Below the pieces are notes generated by a model that had not been told where the DNA came from, ran no database searches, and saw only the letters and a list, made by a program, of their open reading frames with translations. From assembly GCF_002933275.1 (NCBI RefSeq), contig NZ_PSSX01000001.1, positions 1-64,000 on the forward strand: 64,000 nucleotides of DNA. Direction: 5' to 3'. Position numbers and translations under genes: made by a program. Position 1 is the stretch's first letter. Each line of letters begins with the position of its first letter. Positions 57,308-64,000 of this stretch are shown here, piece by piece. The stretch comes from Marinobacter maroccanus. Its GTDB lineage: Bacteria; Pseudomonadota; Gammaproteobacteria; Pseudomonadales; Oleiphilaceae.

Positions 57308-58369
57308 CTACCACAGCGGCATTTGTTCCCCACCTGGCCGCCGGAAAAGATCGTTCCGCAATGGTTCCTCTTCATGGAGGTTGAGTCCCAAGCGCCGTGA
57401 TTTCTTGGTGAAGCGCTGGCGAATCAGGTCCGAGTAGGGGCCCGTGCCCGTCATTCTTCGGCCGAAGGTGGCGTCATAACTCTTGCCGCCCCTCAGGTCG
57501 CGCATCCGGTTCATTACATGCTCGGCCCTTTGTGGAAAGTGCCGGTGCAACCAGTCCTGGAACAACTCGTCCAGTTCATAGGGTAAACGAAGCATAATCC
57601 AGCTGGCGCGGGTGGCTCCCGCTTCTACGGCGGCTTCCAGAATGGACTCGATTTCGTGATCGTTGATGAAGGGGATTACCGGCCCGAGAATAATGCCGGT
57701 CGGAATGCCGGCCTTCGAGAGCTGCCTGATGATCTTGAGCCGAGTGGCAGGAGCGGCTGTCCTCGGCTCCATGCGCCGTTTCAGATCGTTGCTCAGACTG
57801 GTGAGGCTGATGCGCACAGAGCAGAGTCCATCAGAGGCCATGTCGGCGAGAAGATCAAGGTCCCTGAGAATGAGAGCACCCTTGGTAATGATCGACACCG
57901 GGTGACGATATTCGGCCAGAACTTCCAGCACCTGGCGAGTAATTCTCTGGTCCCGTTCGAGGGGCTGGTAGGCGTCAGTATTGACGCCCAGGGCAATGGG
58001 CGAAACCCGGTAGCCGGGCTTGTCCAGTTCTTCTCGCAGCCGCACTGCAGCGTTGGGTTTGGCGATTAGTCGCGTCTCGAAATCCAGGCCCGGCGACATG
58101 TCCCAATAGGCATGGGTAGGGCGGGCAAAACAGTAAATGCAGGCATGCTCGCAGCCGCGATACGGATTTATGGACTGATCAAAAGGCACATCTGGTGACG
58201 AATTGCGGCTGATGATGGATTTTGCGGTTTCCAGAATGACTTCAGTGGCCAGGGTGTCGGGGTTCAGGTCGTCTTCGGGATCGTTAAACCAGTCAGGGTC
58301 GACTTCACGGTCAGTGACAATCGGCTGGAAACGGTTATGAGGATTCAGGGCGGTGGCGCGAGTTTTCAT
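57308..58369 (-). CDS. PA0069-family radical SAM protein
   Basis: The 353-aa protein has the radical SAM cluster motif C73-x3-C77-x2-C80 in GCEHACIYCFARPTHAYWDMS and follows the PA0069/SplB-like family in length and in the NTDAYQPLE segment. Its reaction is unknown; the family is related to spore photoproduct lyases. A 16-bp LexA box lies 15 bp upstream of the start codon, so it is probably induced by DNA damage, as reported for PA0069 in Pseudomonas. Confidence 0.9.
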   Translation of the reverse strand: MKTRATALNPHNRFQPIVTDREVDPDWFNDPEDDLNPDTLATEVILETAKSIISRNSSPDVPFDQSINPYRGCEHACIYCFARPTHAYWDMSPGLDFETRLIAKPNAAVRLREELDKPGYRVSPIALGVNTDAYQPLERDQRITRQVLEVLAEYRHPVSIITKGALILRDLDLLADMASDGLCSVRISLTSLSNDLKRRMEPRTAAPATRLKIIRQLSKAGIPTGIILGPVIPFINDHEIESILEAAVEAGATRASWIMLRLPYELDELFQDWLHRHFPQRAEHVMNRMRDLRGGKSYDATFGRRMTGTGPYSDLIRQRFTKKSRRLGLNLHEEEPLRNDLFRRPGGEQMPLW

Positions 58370-58383
58370 GGGATATCCATATA

Positions 58384-58399
58384 CTGTATGTATGAACAG
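58384..58399 (-). promoter_or_regulatory. LexA box (SOS operator)
   Basis: CTGTATGTATGAACAG fits the CTG-N10-CAG LexA pattern and differs from the ideal E. coli box at few positions. It is 15 bp upstream of the radical SAM gene and 108 bp upstream of the divergent TauE gene. Confidence 0.85.
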
Positions 58400-58507
58400 T
58401 AATTCGATGGTACCCTTGCCGTTTGCCCTCATCAACCAGAAAATTTCGCAGACTTGCTCCCTGGGCAGGTAACATTCGCTGATCTTTTATTCTTGACCGG
58501 GGAGCCG

Positions 58508-59284
58508 ATGTCGGAGCTTTCGTTTATACAGTACTTTCTGATTGCCCTGATTTTTGTCTGGAGTGGTTTTGTCCGCTCCGGGTTGGGGTTCGGTGGTGCG
58601 GTTCTGTCACTGCCATTTCTGTTGCTGGTTCTTGACCAGCCGCTGGTATTCCTGCCGATTATTGCGGTCCATCTTCTGGTGTTCTCATCCCTGACAATCT
58701 GGATGAACAACCGCACAGGGGCCGGCGAGCAACGTCAGGCGGGGTCGGGAACCGTCGACTGGCAATACCTGTGGCGAATTCTGGGCATCATGATCGTGCC
58801 CAAGCTGATTGGTGTTTTCGGCCTGATCACCATGCCCTCTGACATCCTCAGTGCCATCATCTTTGTGATCGTGGCGCTCTATTCGGTCTCGTACATCATA
58901 AATCGGCCGTTTCGCAGTGGCAGCAAAACGGTGGATGCGATATTCCTGATGGTGGGCGGCTACATCAGCGGCACATCCCTGATCGGTGCGCCCCTGATCA
59001 TTGCAGTGGCAGCCCAGCACCTGCCGAAAGAAAAGCTGCGGGATACCTTGTTCGCGCTGTGGTTTATCCTGGTGCTGATCAAGATGGCCGCCTTTGTCTG
59101 GGCCGGCGTCGATCTGCAACTCATCCATCACCTCTGGCTGCTGCCCTGCGCTGCGGTGGGCCATGTCATAGGGCTCTATGCCCATGACCGCATCCTCCGG
59201 GCGGAAACGCCGGTATTCTTCCGGTTGCTGGGAACGGTATTGCTGCTGGTGAGCAGCGTCGGGATCGTCAGCGTCTTGTGGTAA
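58508..59284 (+). CDS. TauE/SafE family permease
   Basis: The 258-aa protein has about eight membrane helices and TauE/SafE features (GFVRSGLGFGGAVLSLPFLL and GYISGTSLIGAPLIIAVA). Members export or import sulfur-containing or other organic anions; the substrate is unknown. GGGGAG precedes the ATG at 58508. Its stop is 15 bp from the convergent AbiTii gene. Confidence 0.88.
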   Translation: MSELSFIQYFLIALIFVWSGFVRSGLGFGGAVLSLPFLLLVLDQPLVFLPIIAVHLLVFSSLTIWMNNRTGAGEQRQAGSGTVDWQYLWRILGIMIVPKLIGVFGLITMPSDILSAIIFVIVALYSVSYIINRPFRSGSKTVDAIFLMVGGYISGTSLIGAPLIIAVAAQHLPKEKLRDTLFALWFILVLIKMAAFVWAGVDLQLIHHLWLLPCAAVGHVIGLYAHDRILRAETPVFFRLLGTVLLLVSSVGIVSVLW

Positions 59285-59299
59285 GCGGGGCGGCGGGCT

Positions 59300-59965
59300 T
59301 CAACCCGCGCGCCCGAACACCCTTTCAAAGAATCCAACTTCCCGCACGTTCGGTATCGGCAGGCTGTCGACTTCTTCCATGGCCCGTCGCCAGAACTTCT
59401 CGGGTTCATCCAGGTGGGCCACCTTGGCCCGTTCGTCAGGGCTGTAGTGGTTGTGCTCCCCGGCAATGCCTTCGGCCATGAGTTCCTGGGTCCAGAGGTA
59501 GATGGCGGCCCGGACAGTTCTCAGCAGCCGGCAGTAGACATCGCGGCTCAGATTGATAGCCAGTTCAGCTGTCAGATTAATCTGTTTCTGCAGCACTGCC
59601 ATGTCGTCTTTTTCCAGCAGTACCCGGTTGCCGTTGCCCTTCTTGCAGTTTACGCAGATTTTCTCAAGGGCTTTTACTCCCTCGAGCAGATCCATGTAAC
59701 CGAACTCTTCCTTCTGCTGATCGTCTACTGGCGCAGGAATCCAGCCGTACTGTGGCGATTTGGCAACTATGTGTCCGTGCAGCTCCCTGCGGTAGGGTGG
59801 CGCGGCAGCAACATCCTGGTAGCCATCAAATTCGGTACGCAGCCACGCGGCCATTTTCCGATGGCGAAGCATCATTGCAAGGGTTATGGCTGAGGGCATG
59901 ATCTCTTCGAGCAAGTCGGCGGAATCCCGCGTGCGCTCGTCGAGATGGTTTACAGATGTCGACAT
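59300..59965 (-). CDS. AbiTii-domain protein (possible abortive infection protein)
   Basis: The 221-aa protein begins with a segment like the AbiTii domain: DLLEEIMPSAITLAMMLRHR, AAWLRTEFDGYQDVAAAPPYR and the following H/Y/P-rich loop. The C-terminal part is helical (ELAINLSRDVYCRLLRTVRAAIYLW) as in AbiTii. No toxin or antitoxin partner is obvious. The start MSTSVNHL has AGGAGG just before it; a start 84 bp upstream has no ribosome site. AbiTii family function is poorly known, so the defence role is a suggestion. Confidence 0.72.
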   Translation of the reverse strand: MSTSVNHLDERTRDSADLLEEIMPSAITLAMMLRHRKMAAWLRTEFDGYQDVAAAPPYRRELHGHIVAKSPQYGWIPAPVDDQQKEEFGYMDLLEGVKALEKICVNCKKGNGNRVLLEKDDMAVLQKQINLTAELAINLSRDVYCRLLRTVRAAIYLWTQELMAEGIAGEHNHYSPDERAKVAHLDEPEKFWRRAMEEVDSLPIPNVREVGFFERVFGRAG

Positions 59966-60156
59966 TTCTCCTCCTCGGCAACGGGTTTCCCGATGATTCA
60001 TCCCGTTGTCCGTTTGTTGTTTTTGGCGTTCGGTGGTTGTATCTGTCATTGCCGGTGACTAAAAAGTAGTCAGATAATGGCGAGGGCGCCGTTGTAAAAA
60101 GGTTACTGCTTTGTAACGGCCGGTAAGCAGCCAGACCACGGGAAGGAAAACAGGCG

Positions 60157-60813
60157 ATGAATCGGGACAATGGCTTTGAATCACAGAGAGCTTCCATGGT
60201 GGATTATCAGCTTCGTGCCCGTGGAATCGAGTCGCCACTGGTGCTCGAGGCCATGGGCCGGGTGGCACGCGAACGGTTTGTTCCCAGGCGCATGCGGGAT
60301 TGCGCCTACGATGACGGCCCCCTTCCCATCGGGGCAGGGCAGACTATCTCACAGCCATACATCGTGGCGTTGATGACGGAAGCTCTGGATCTGGAGGGCG
60401 GGGAAAAGGTTCTCGATATAGGGACCGGCTCTGGTTATGCCGCCGCGGTTCTGGGCTGTATTGCCGGCCAGGTGTTCAGCATTGAACGGGTACAGGAGTT
60501 GGCCGATCGCGCTGCACGGACACTTGCCGCCGAGGGTTTTGATAATGTCGAGGTTCGCTGCGGCGACGGCACGATGGGCTGGCCCGAGCACCAGCCCTAT
60601 GATGGCATCGTCGTGGCTGCCGGTGCGCCAGCAGTGCCGGATTCGTTAAAGCATCAGCTGGCCGTTGGCGGGCATATGGTCATTCCGGTGGGCTCGGAAC
60701 ATTCGGTGCAGTCACTGATGCGCGTTACCCGGCTGGCGGAGGATGAATTCCGGACCGAGAACCTGGGCGCGGTGCGCTTTGTTCCCCTGCTCGGCGAACA
60801 GGGGTGGTCGTAA
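60157..60813 (+). CDS. pcm: Protein-L-isoaspartate O-methyltransferase
   Basis: The 218-aa protein has the SAM motif VLDIGTGSGYAAAVLG and the family start QRASMVDYQLRARGI with GAGQTISQPYIVALMTEAL. It repairs isoaspartyl residues in damaged proteins. The usual partners surE and nlpD/rpoS are not next to it, which is unusual. GGAAGG precedes the ATG. Confidence 0.94.
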   Translation: MNRDNGFESQRASMVDYQLRARGIESPLVLEAMGRVARERFVPRRMRDCAYDDGPLPIGAGQTISQPYIVALMTEALDLEGGEKVLDIGTGSGYAAAVLGCIAGQVFSIERVQELADRAARTLAAEGFDNVEVRCGDGTMGWPEHQPYDGIVVAAGAPAVPDSLKHQLAVGGHMVIPVGSEHSVQSLMRVTRLAEDEFRTENLGAVRFVPLLGEQGWS

Positions 60814-60835
60814 CTGTCAGGCCTGACGTGCCGAA

Positions 60836-61642
60836 TCAGCTGCCGGCGTTTGTGCTTTCAAAGATCTTGTCAGCCGATGCCGCCACGAAACCCGAGTAGA
60901 GTTGTCCATCCGGCTTCGGATAACGGAGGGCAAACTCGTAAAAACAGCTGGGTATGGTCACCGTCTGGTCGGAAAAGGCGACTGGTACACGATCGGCCAT
61001 GGTTGACGACTGCTCCAGCAATTCTGCCGGCGAGCCCTTCACCTCTCCACCTGATGCATTTACCGTATAGCCCTGATCTTTCAGCAGTTGATTGATTTCC
61101 GGCACCGAGCGGAACTGGTCCAGGTGGTTGATGCTGACCGTGAAATGGTTGGCGCGATAGCCCCAGGCGGCCATCCAGGCCGCGTATTCGCTCTCCCGCA
61201 TCAGTTTACGATAGGTTTCGTAATCAACCTCCCAGTGGCGCCCGGAGTACAGAAAATCATCGGCGATAACCGCTTCCGGCTTTACCTGTTCGACAAGACC
61301 TTTCACCACAGACTGCAACTCCGGTGAACATTCCTCCACCAGCAGTTCAGAGATAAAAACCTTCGGAAGTTCCCGGGAGGGATGCTCATAGTGCCTGGCA
61401 TAGAGTTTTTTGGCCTCGAAATGGTATTCACCACCCTGCTGGTAACCGAGGCTAAGGAAGTGCTCGGCCAGAGCGTCCAGACGAACCGGATCCAGGTTGA
61501 AGGTTCGAAGCGCTATATGGTCGTTGACGATGGCCTGACCCTCTTCGGCGCCCAGGATTTTATGTATCCGTTCGGCAGAGGGGGTCACCTGCCGATAGGA
61601 CTCCCAGAGCCGCGCAAACAGGGTGTCCGGATCAGTATGCAT
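60836..61642 (-). CDS. DUF1338 (2-oxoadipate dioxygenase/decarboxylase-like) protein
   Basis: The 268-aa protein belongs to DUF1338, metalloproteins related to the HglS 2-oxoadipate dioxygenase/decarboxylase. The likely metal ligand H42 is in IVNDHIALRTFN, with further candidates in HFTVSINHLDQF and SCFYEFALRY. It is much shorter than HglS, so the exact reaction is unsure. Its start overlaps the end of astA by 11 bp, suggesting a role in amino acid catabolism. Confidence 0.8.
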   Translation of the reverse strand: MHTDPDTLFARLWESYRQVTPSAERIHKILGAEEGQAIVNDHIALRTFNLDPVRLDALAEHFLSLGYQQGGEYHFEAKKLYARHYEHPSRELPKVFISELLVEECSPELQSVVKGLVEQVKPEAVIADDFLYSGRHWEVDYETYRKLMRESEYAAWMAAWGYRANHFTVSINHLDQFRSVPEINQLLKDQGYTVNASGGEVKGSPAELLEQSSTMADRVPVAFSDQTVTIPSCFYEFALRYPKPDGQLYSGFVAASADKIFESTNAGS

Positions 61643-62753
61643 AGCGAATCTCCTCAGTAGCCGGTTCTTGGCGGGGCGGTTGGCGCCCCTGTGACTGTTG
61701 GCTGGTCTGGCCGAGCGGTAGACAGCAGGCCAGACTGCCGTCGACCAGGTCCAGTTGCCTCGCCAGTTGCTCTTCCAGCACCAGATCACAGCTATCTGGT
61801 GCCGGCCAGACCTGGCTGGTGACCGTGGCCCTGAATTCGGAACAGCCGGTATTGGCAACTATAGCGGATTTACAGGTTTCTCCCGAATCATCCGTCGGAT
61901 TCTGAGGCCTGCCCCGAAGCACGGCGCTGGCCAGCAAGGTTTCGCGGACGCTGGCGATGTCTGACCTGGCACACTCCAGAGTTGGCCCACCGTCCAGAAG
62001 GTCCACGAACCCCCGGTGTCGAAAGCCTTCGCGTTCCAGCATATGCCGCGCCGCGCGCGTGTCCTCGTGCACCTGGCCAATAACCGCCCTGGCTTCACTG
62101 GTCATTTGCCGGGTATACAACGGTTTGGCGGGAATGAACTGTTCAATGAAGCCACTCTGGCCGCAGCCGGCCAGTTGTGTTGCCGACATGAAATCCAGAT
62201 CCGCCACATGATGCTTGAGCCAATCCCAGAATGGAGATTGGCCCGAAGAATCTGAAACACCGCGCATTTCTGCGATCACTGTGTCTGCGAACCGCTCCGG
62301 GTGCAGGGCCATGAAGAGAAAACGCACCCGGGAGAGCAGTTTGCCTGCATTGGACCGGCGAAATTGGGGCCGGAGGTACAGCGAACAGACCTCTGTGCAA
62401 CCCGTGTAATGCTGGCAACGGGTCAGGCTTTCCTCGGTATGACGCTTCTGTCGATCCTCCGCGTGGTGAACGACGGCATTGCGGCGGAAATGGACGAGCG
62501 GGCGGGAAACGCCCGCGGCGGCCTCAATACCGGTGGTGCCCATAATGTCACCGGTCGTACTGTCTTCCAGCACGAAAAGATAATGTTCATCACGGGGCTT
62601 CGTCACGGTCCGTGCGAAGCTTTCGACCGAGTGATCAATCTTGCGACTCAGGGCATCGCGATCCGGCATCAGTGAGGTGAAGCCGGGTCCGGATTCATAG
62701 GCGATCTGCACCAGGGCATCAAGATCCTTTGGGGTAATCGGTCGAATTAGCAT
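61632..62753 (-). CDS. astA: Arginine N-succinyltransferase
   Basis: The 373-aa protein follows AstA/AruF: MLIRPITPKDLDALVQIA, GFTSLMPDRDALSRKI, YLFVLEDSTTGDIMGTTGIE, the TEVCSLYLRPQFRRSNAGKL CoA-binding part and VIGQVHEDTRAARHMLEREG with DGGPTLEC. It starts the AST pathway of arginine use by succinylating arginine. It has a Gln-rich tail of about 30 residues past the normal end. The other ast genes are not in the window. ATG at 62753 is preferred over an upstream start. Confidence 0.9.
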   Translation of the reverse strand: MLIRPITPKDLDALVQIAYESGPGFTSLMPDRDALSRKIDHSVESFARTVTKPRDEHYLFVLEDSTTGDIMGTTGIEAAAGVSRPLVHFRRNAVVHHAEDRQKRHTEESLTRCQHYTGCTEVCSLYLRPQFRRSNAGKLLSRVRFLFMALHPERFADTVIAEMRGVSDSSGQSPFWDWLKHHVADLDFMSATQLAGCGQSGFIEQFIPAKPLYTRQMTSEARAVIGQVHEDTRAARHMLEREGFRHRGFVDLLDGGPTLECARSDIASVRETLLASAVLRGRPQNPTDDSGETCKSAIVANTGCSEFRATVTSQVWPAPDSCDLVLEEQLARQLDLVDGSLACCLPLGQTSQQSQGRQPPRQEPATEEIRYAY

Positions 62754-62836
62754 GGCGAGCGTCCTGAGCATTGTTTCGGCTCAGTATGAAAGTCCTGGAT
62801 GCCAAATTGCAGCTGCATAATGATCGAAATGATCTA

Positions 62837-62852
62837 CAATTAGTGCAAATTG
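62837..62852. promoter_or_regulatory. Inverted repeat between astA and the Lrp gene
   Basis: CAATT-AGTGCA-AATTG is a perfect 5-6-5 inverted repeat in the 117-bp divergent region, 18 bp upstream of the Lrp gene. It may be the operator of that regulator. Confidence 0.35.
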
Positions 62853-62870
62853 AAAAGAGGTTTAAGCAGA

Positions 62871-63299
62871 ATGATTGGTGCCCAGGATCAGAAGCTGTTA
62901 ATGCTGCTGAGGCAGAATGCCCGGGCCAGTATCACTGAGCTGGCGAAGGCCATGCATGTATCCCGATCAACGGTACAGAACCGCATTGCACGTCTGGAAG
63001 CCAGCGGGGTGATACGGGGCTACTCGGTGCAGTTGGGTGGGGAATTCTCTGCCAGACAGGTTGAGGCGCACGTGTCTATCAAGGTTTTCCAGAAGCTGAC
63101 CAGCCGGACAAACGCCTCACTGGAGGGAATCAGCCAGGTGTCGCAGCTGTTTTCCGTAAGTGGAGAGTACGACCTGATTGCCATCGTTGAGGCCCAGTCA
63201 CTGGAGGAACTGAGCGCCGTGCTGGACGATATTGGCAACTTGGAAGGGGTCGAGCGGACCAACTCTGCCGTGGTCCTCGAAACCCGGTTCCGGCGCTAG
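62871..63299 (+). CDS. Lrp/AsnC family regulator, divergent from astA
   Basis: The 142-aa protein has an HTH in residues about 5-55 (NARASITELAKAMHVSRSTVQNRIARLEASGVI) and a C-terminal ligand-binding domain. The divergent position suggests control of astA and DUF1338. Start ATG at 62871 follows AGAGG; a TTG 21 bp earlier is less likely. Confidence 0.87.
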   Translation: MIGAQDQKLLMLLRQNARASITELAKAMHVSRSTVQNRIARLEASGVIRGYSVQLGGEFSARQVEAHVSIKVFQKLTSRTNASLEGISQVSQLFSVSGEYDLIAIVEAQSLEELSAVLDDIGNLEGVERTNSAVVLETRFRR

Positions 63300-63314
63300 G
63301 CAGGCCCGAACAGA

Positions 63315-63422
63315 TCAGGAGCCCAGCATTCCTGCGTAGGCACTGTAGAAAAAGGCACCCGAACCCAGAAGAATGATGCCCCAGGCGGGAAAGATCAAAA
63401 ACGAACGCTTTGCTTTGCTCAT
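63315..63422 (-). CDS. Small membrane protein (35 aa), unannotated micro-ORF
   Basis: ATG at 63422 opens 35 codons to TGA at 63315-63317. The product has a basic N-terminus (MSKAKRS) and a hydrophobic helix (FLIFPAWGIILLGSGAFFY), typical of single-pass micro-proteins. An alternative ATG two codons upstream is possible. No strong ribosome site is seen. It lies in the 339-bp gap between the Lrp gene and the acyl-CoA synthetase gene, and the rest of that gap shows no other gene. Confidence 0.5.
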   Translation of the reverse strand: MSKAKRSFLIFPAWGIILLGSGAFFYSAYAGMLGS

Positions 63423-63638
63423 GGCCATATCCAAGTTGCTCGGAAAGTAGATTCACACTCTTCACAGTAGCCCAAACTTGACAAATGTTACGAAAAATTT
63501 TGAGGAACAGTTCTCGGACGAGGATTAATTTGCCAATTGCGAGGGCACTAATTGCTATTGAGCGGGTCTGAAATGACGCTAGTATGAACAGGAATTGCAA
63601 ACCTGAACGTAAAGTACAATAACAAAAAGGAGCCGTTT

Positions 63639-64000
63639 ATGGCGGTAGACCCCCGGAAGCAGACCTCACTCCATTGCCTGTATTACTGGGCAGAGGAAAC
63701 CCCTGACAACGTTTACCTTACTCAGCCTTACCCGGATGGCCGTGTCGAAGATATCACCTGGAAACAGGCGGCCGACCAGGTATCCAGGATGGCCGCTTAC
63801 CTGAACAGCCTGGAACTGCCCGAGCCCAGCAACATCAGTATCCTGGGCAAGAACAGTGCGCACTGGATCCTCGCTGATCTGGCGATCTGGGCGGCGGGCC
63901 ACGTTTCGGTGCCGCTCTATCCCACGCTCAACGGCGACACCGCGGCCTATGTTCTCGAGCACAGTGAGGCGAAGCTGCTGTTCCTTGGCAAACTTGATGG
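63639..64000 (+). CDS. AMP-binding acyl-CoA synthetase, N-terminal part (cut by window edge)
   Basis: The 120 visible residues start after an AAGGAG site at 63628-63633. They resemble long-chain acyl-CoA synthetases (FadD-like/FAA1): NVYLTQPYPDGRVEDITWKQ, and GKNSAHWILADLAIWAAGHV with VPLYPTLNGDTAAYVLEHSE. The catalytic motifs lie beyond the window. Confidence 0.88.
   Translation, partial: MAVDPRKQTSLHCLYYWAEETPDNVYLTQPYPDGRVEDITWKQAADQVSRMAAYLNSLELPEPSNISILGKNSAHWILADLAIWAAGHVSVPLYPTLNGDTAAYVLEHSEAKLLFLGKLD

Overview
The window looks like a chromosome segment of a marine gammaproteobacterium, most likely Marinobacter or a close relative. This is inferred from the moderately high G+C, the gene content (phenylacetate catabolism, TRAP and TTT transporters, LysR and Lrp regulators, haloalkane dehalogenase, PA0069-type radical SAM protein) and gene styles close to Pseudomonas and Marinobacter. 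No rRNA or tRNA gene is present to confirm the lineage. Coding density is high, and nearly all genes have a clear family.

Region 1 (1-12.8 kb): the 3' end of an ISL3-type transposase, a perfect 44-bp palindrome, then an almost complete phenylacetate (paa) degradation cluster on the minus strand, transcribed paaG-H-I-J-K then paaA-B-C-D-E-Z, with paaY divergent. It covers ligation to CoA, epoxidation, ring opening and beta-oxidation-like steps to acetyl-CoA and succinyl-CoA. paaF and a PaaX/PaaR regulator are missing from the window.

Region 2 (12.8-20.7 kb): a proline/glutamate catabolic module: a PutR-like Lrp regulator, an NAD-glutamate dehydrogenase unusually short for its class (1164 aa, no N-terminal ACT region) and a bifunctional PutA without a DNA-binding domain.

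Region 3 (20.7-27.8 kb): a minus-strand operon for 5-oxoproline/D-glutamate use: a DUF1445 (D-glutamate cyclase-like) protein, a TRAP transporter (dctP-Q-M) and pxpA-B-C, with a LysR gene upstream. Region 4 (27.8-40.6 kb) is mixed housekeeping: lytic transglycosylase, shikimate-kinase-like protein, coiled-coil periplasmic protein, SDF symporter, RsuA-type pseudouridine synthase, a TVP38-family membrane protein translationally coupled to a six-hairpin glycosidase-like protein, two DMT permeases, haloalkane dehalogenase, lipid kinase, solute-binding protein and DUF2244 protein.

Region 5 (40.7-46.2 kb): a CitA/DpiA-type two-component system divergent from a tripartite tricarboxylate transporter (tctCBA) that ends in a strong terminator. 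Region 6 (46.2-52.7 kb): isochorismatase-family hydrolase, NAD(P)-binding protein, LysE exporter, then mmsA and a GMC oxidoreductase with a divergent LysR gene and a LysR-box-like palindrome, an arrangement resembling known 3-hydroxypropionate degradation genes.

Region 7 (52.7-64 kb): ZIP transporter, ene-reductase, SelW-like Rdx protein, lipoprotein, YcbB-type L,D-transpeptidase, a radical SAM gene preceded by a LexA box, TauE/SafE permease, an orphan AbiTii-domain protein, pcm, a DUF1338-astA pair with a divergent Lrp regulator, an unannotated 35-codon membrane micro-ORF, and the start of an acyl-CoA synthetase.
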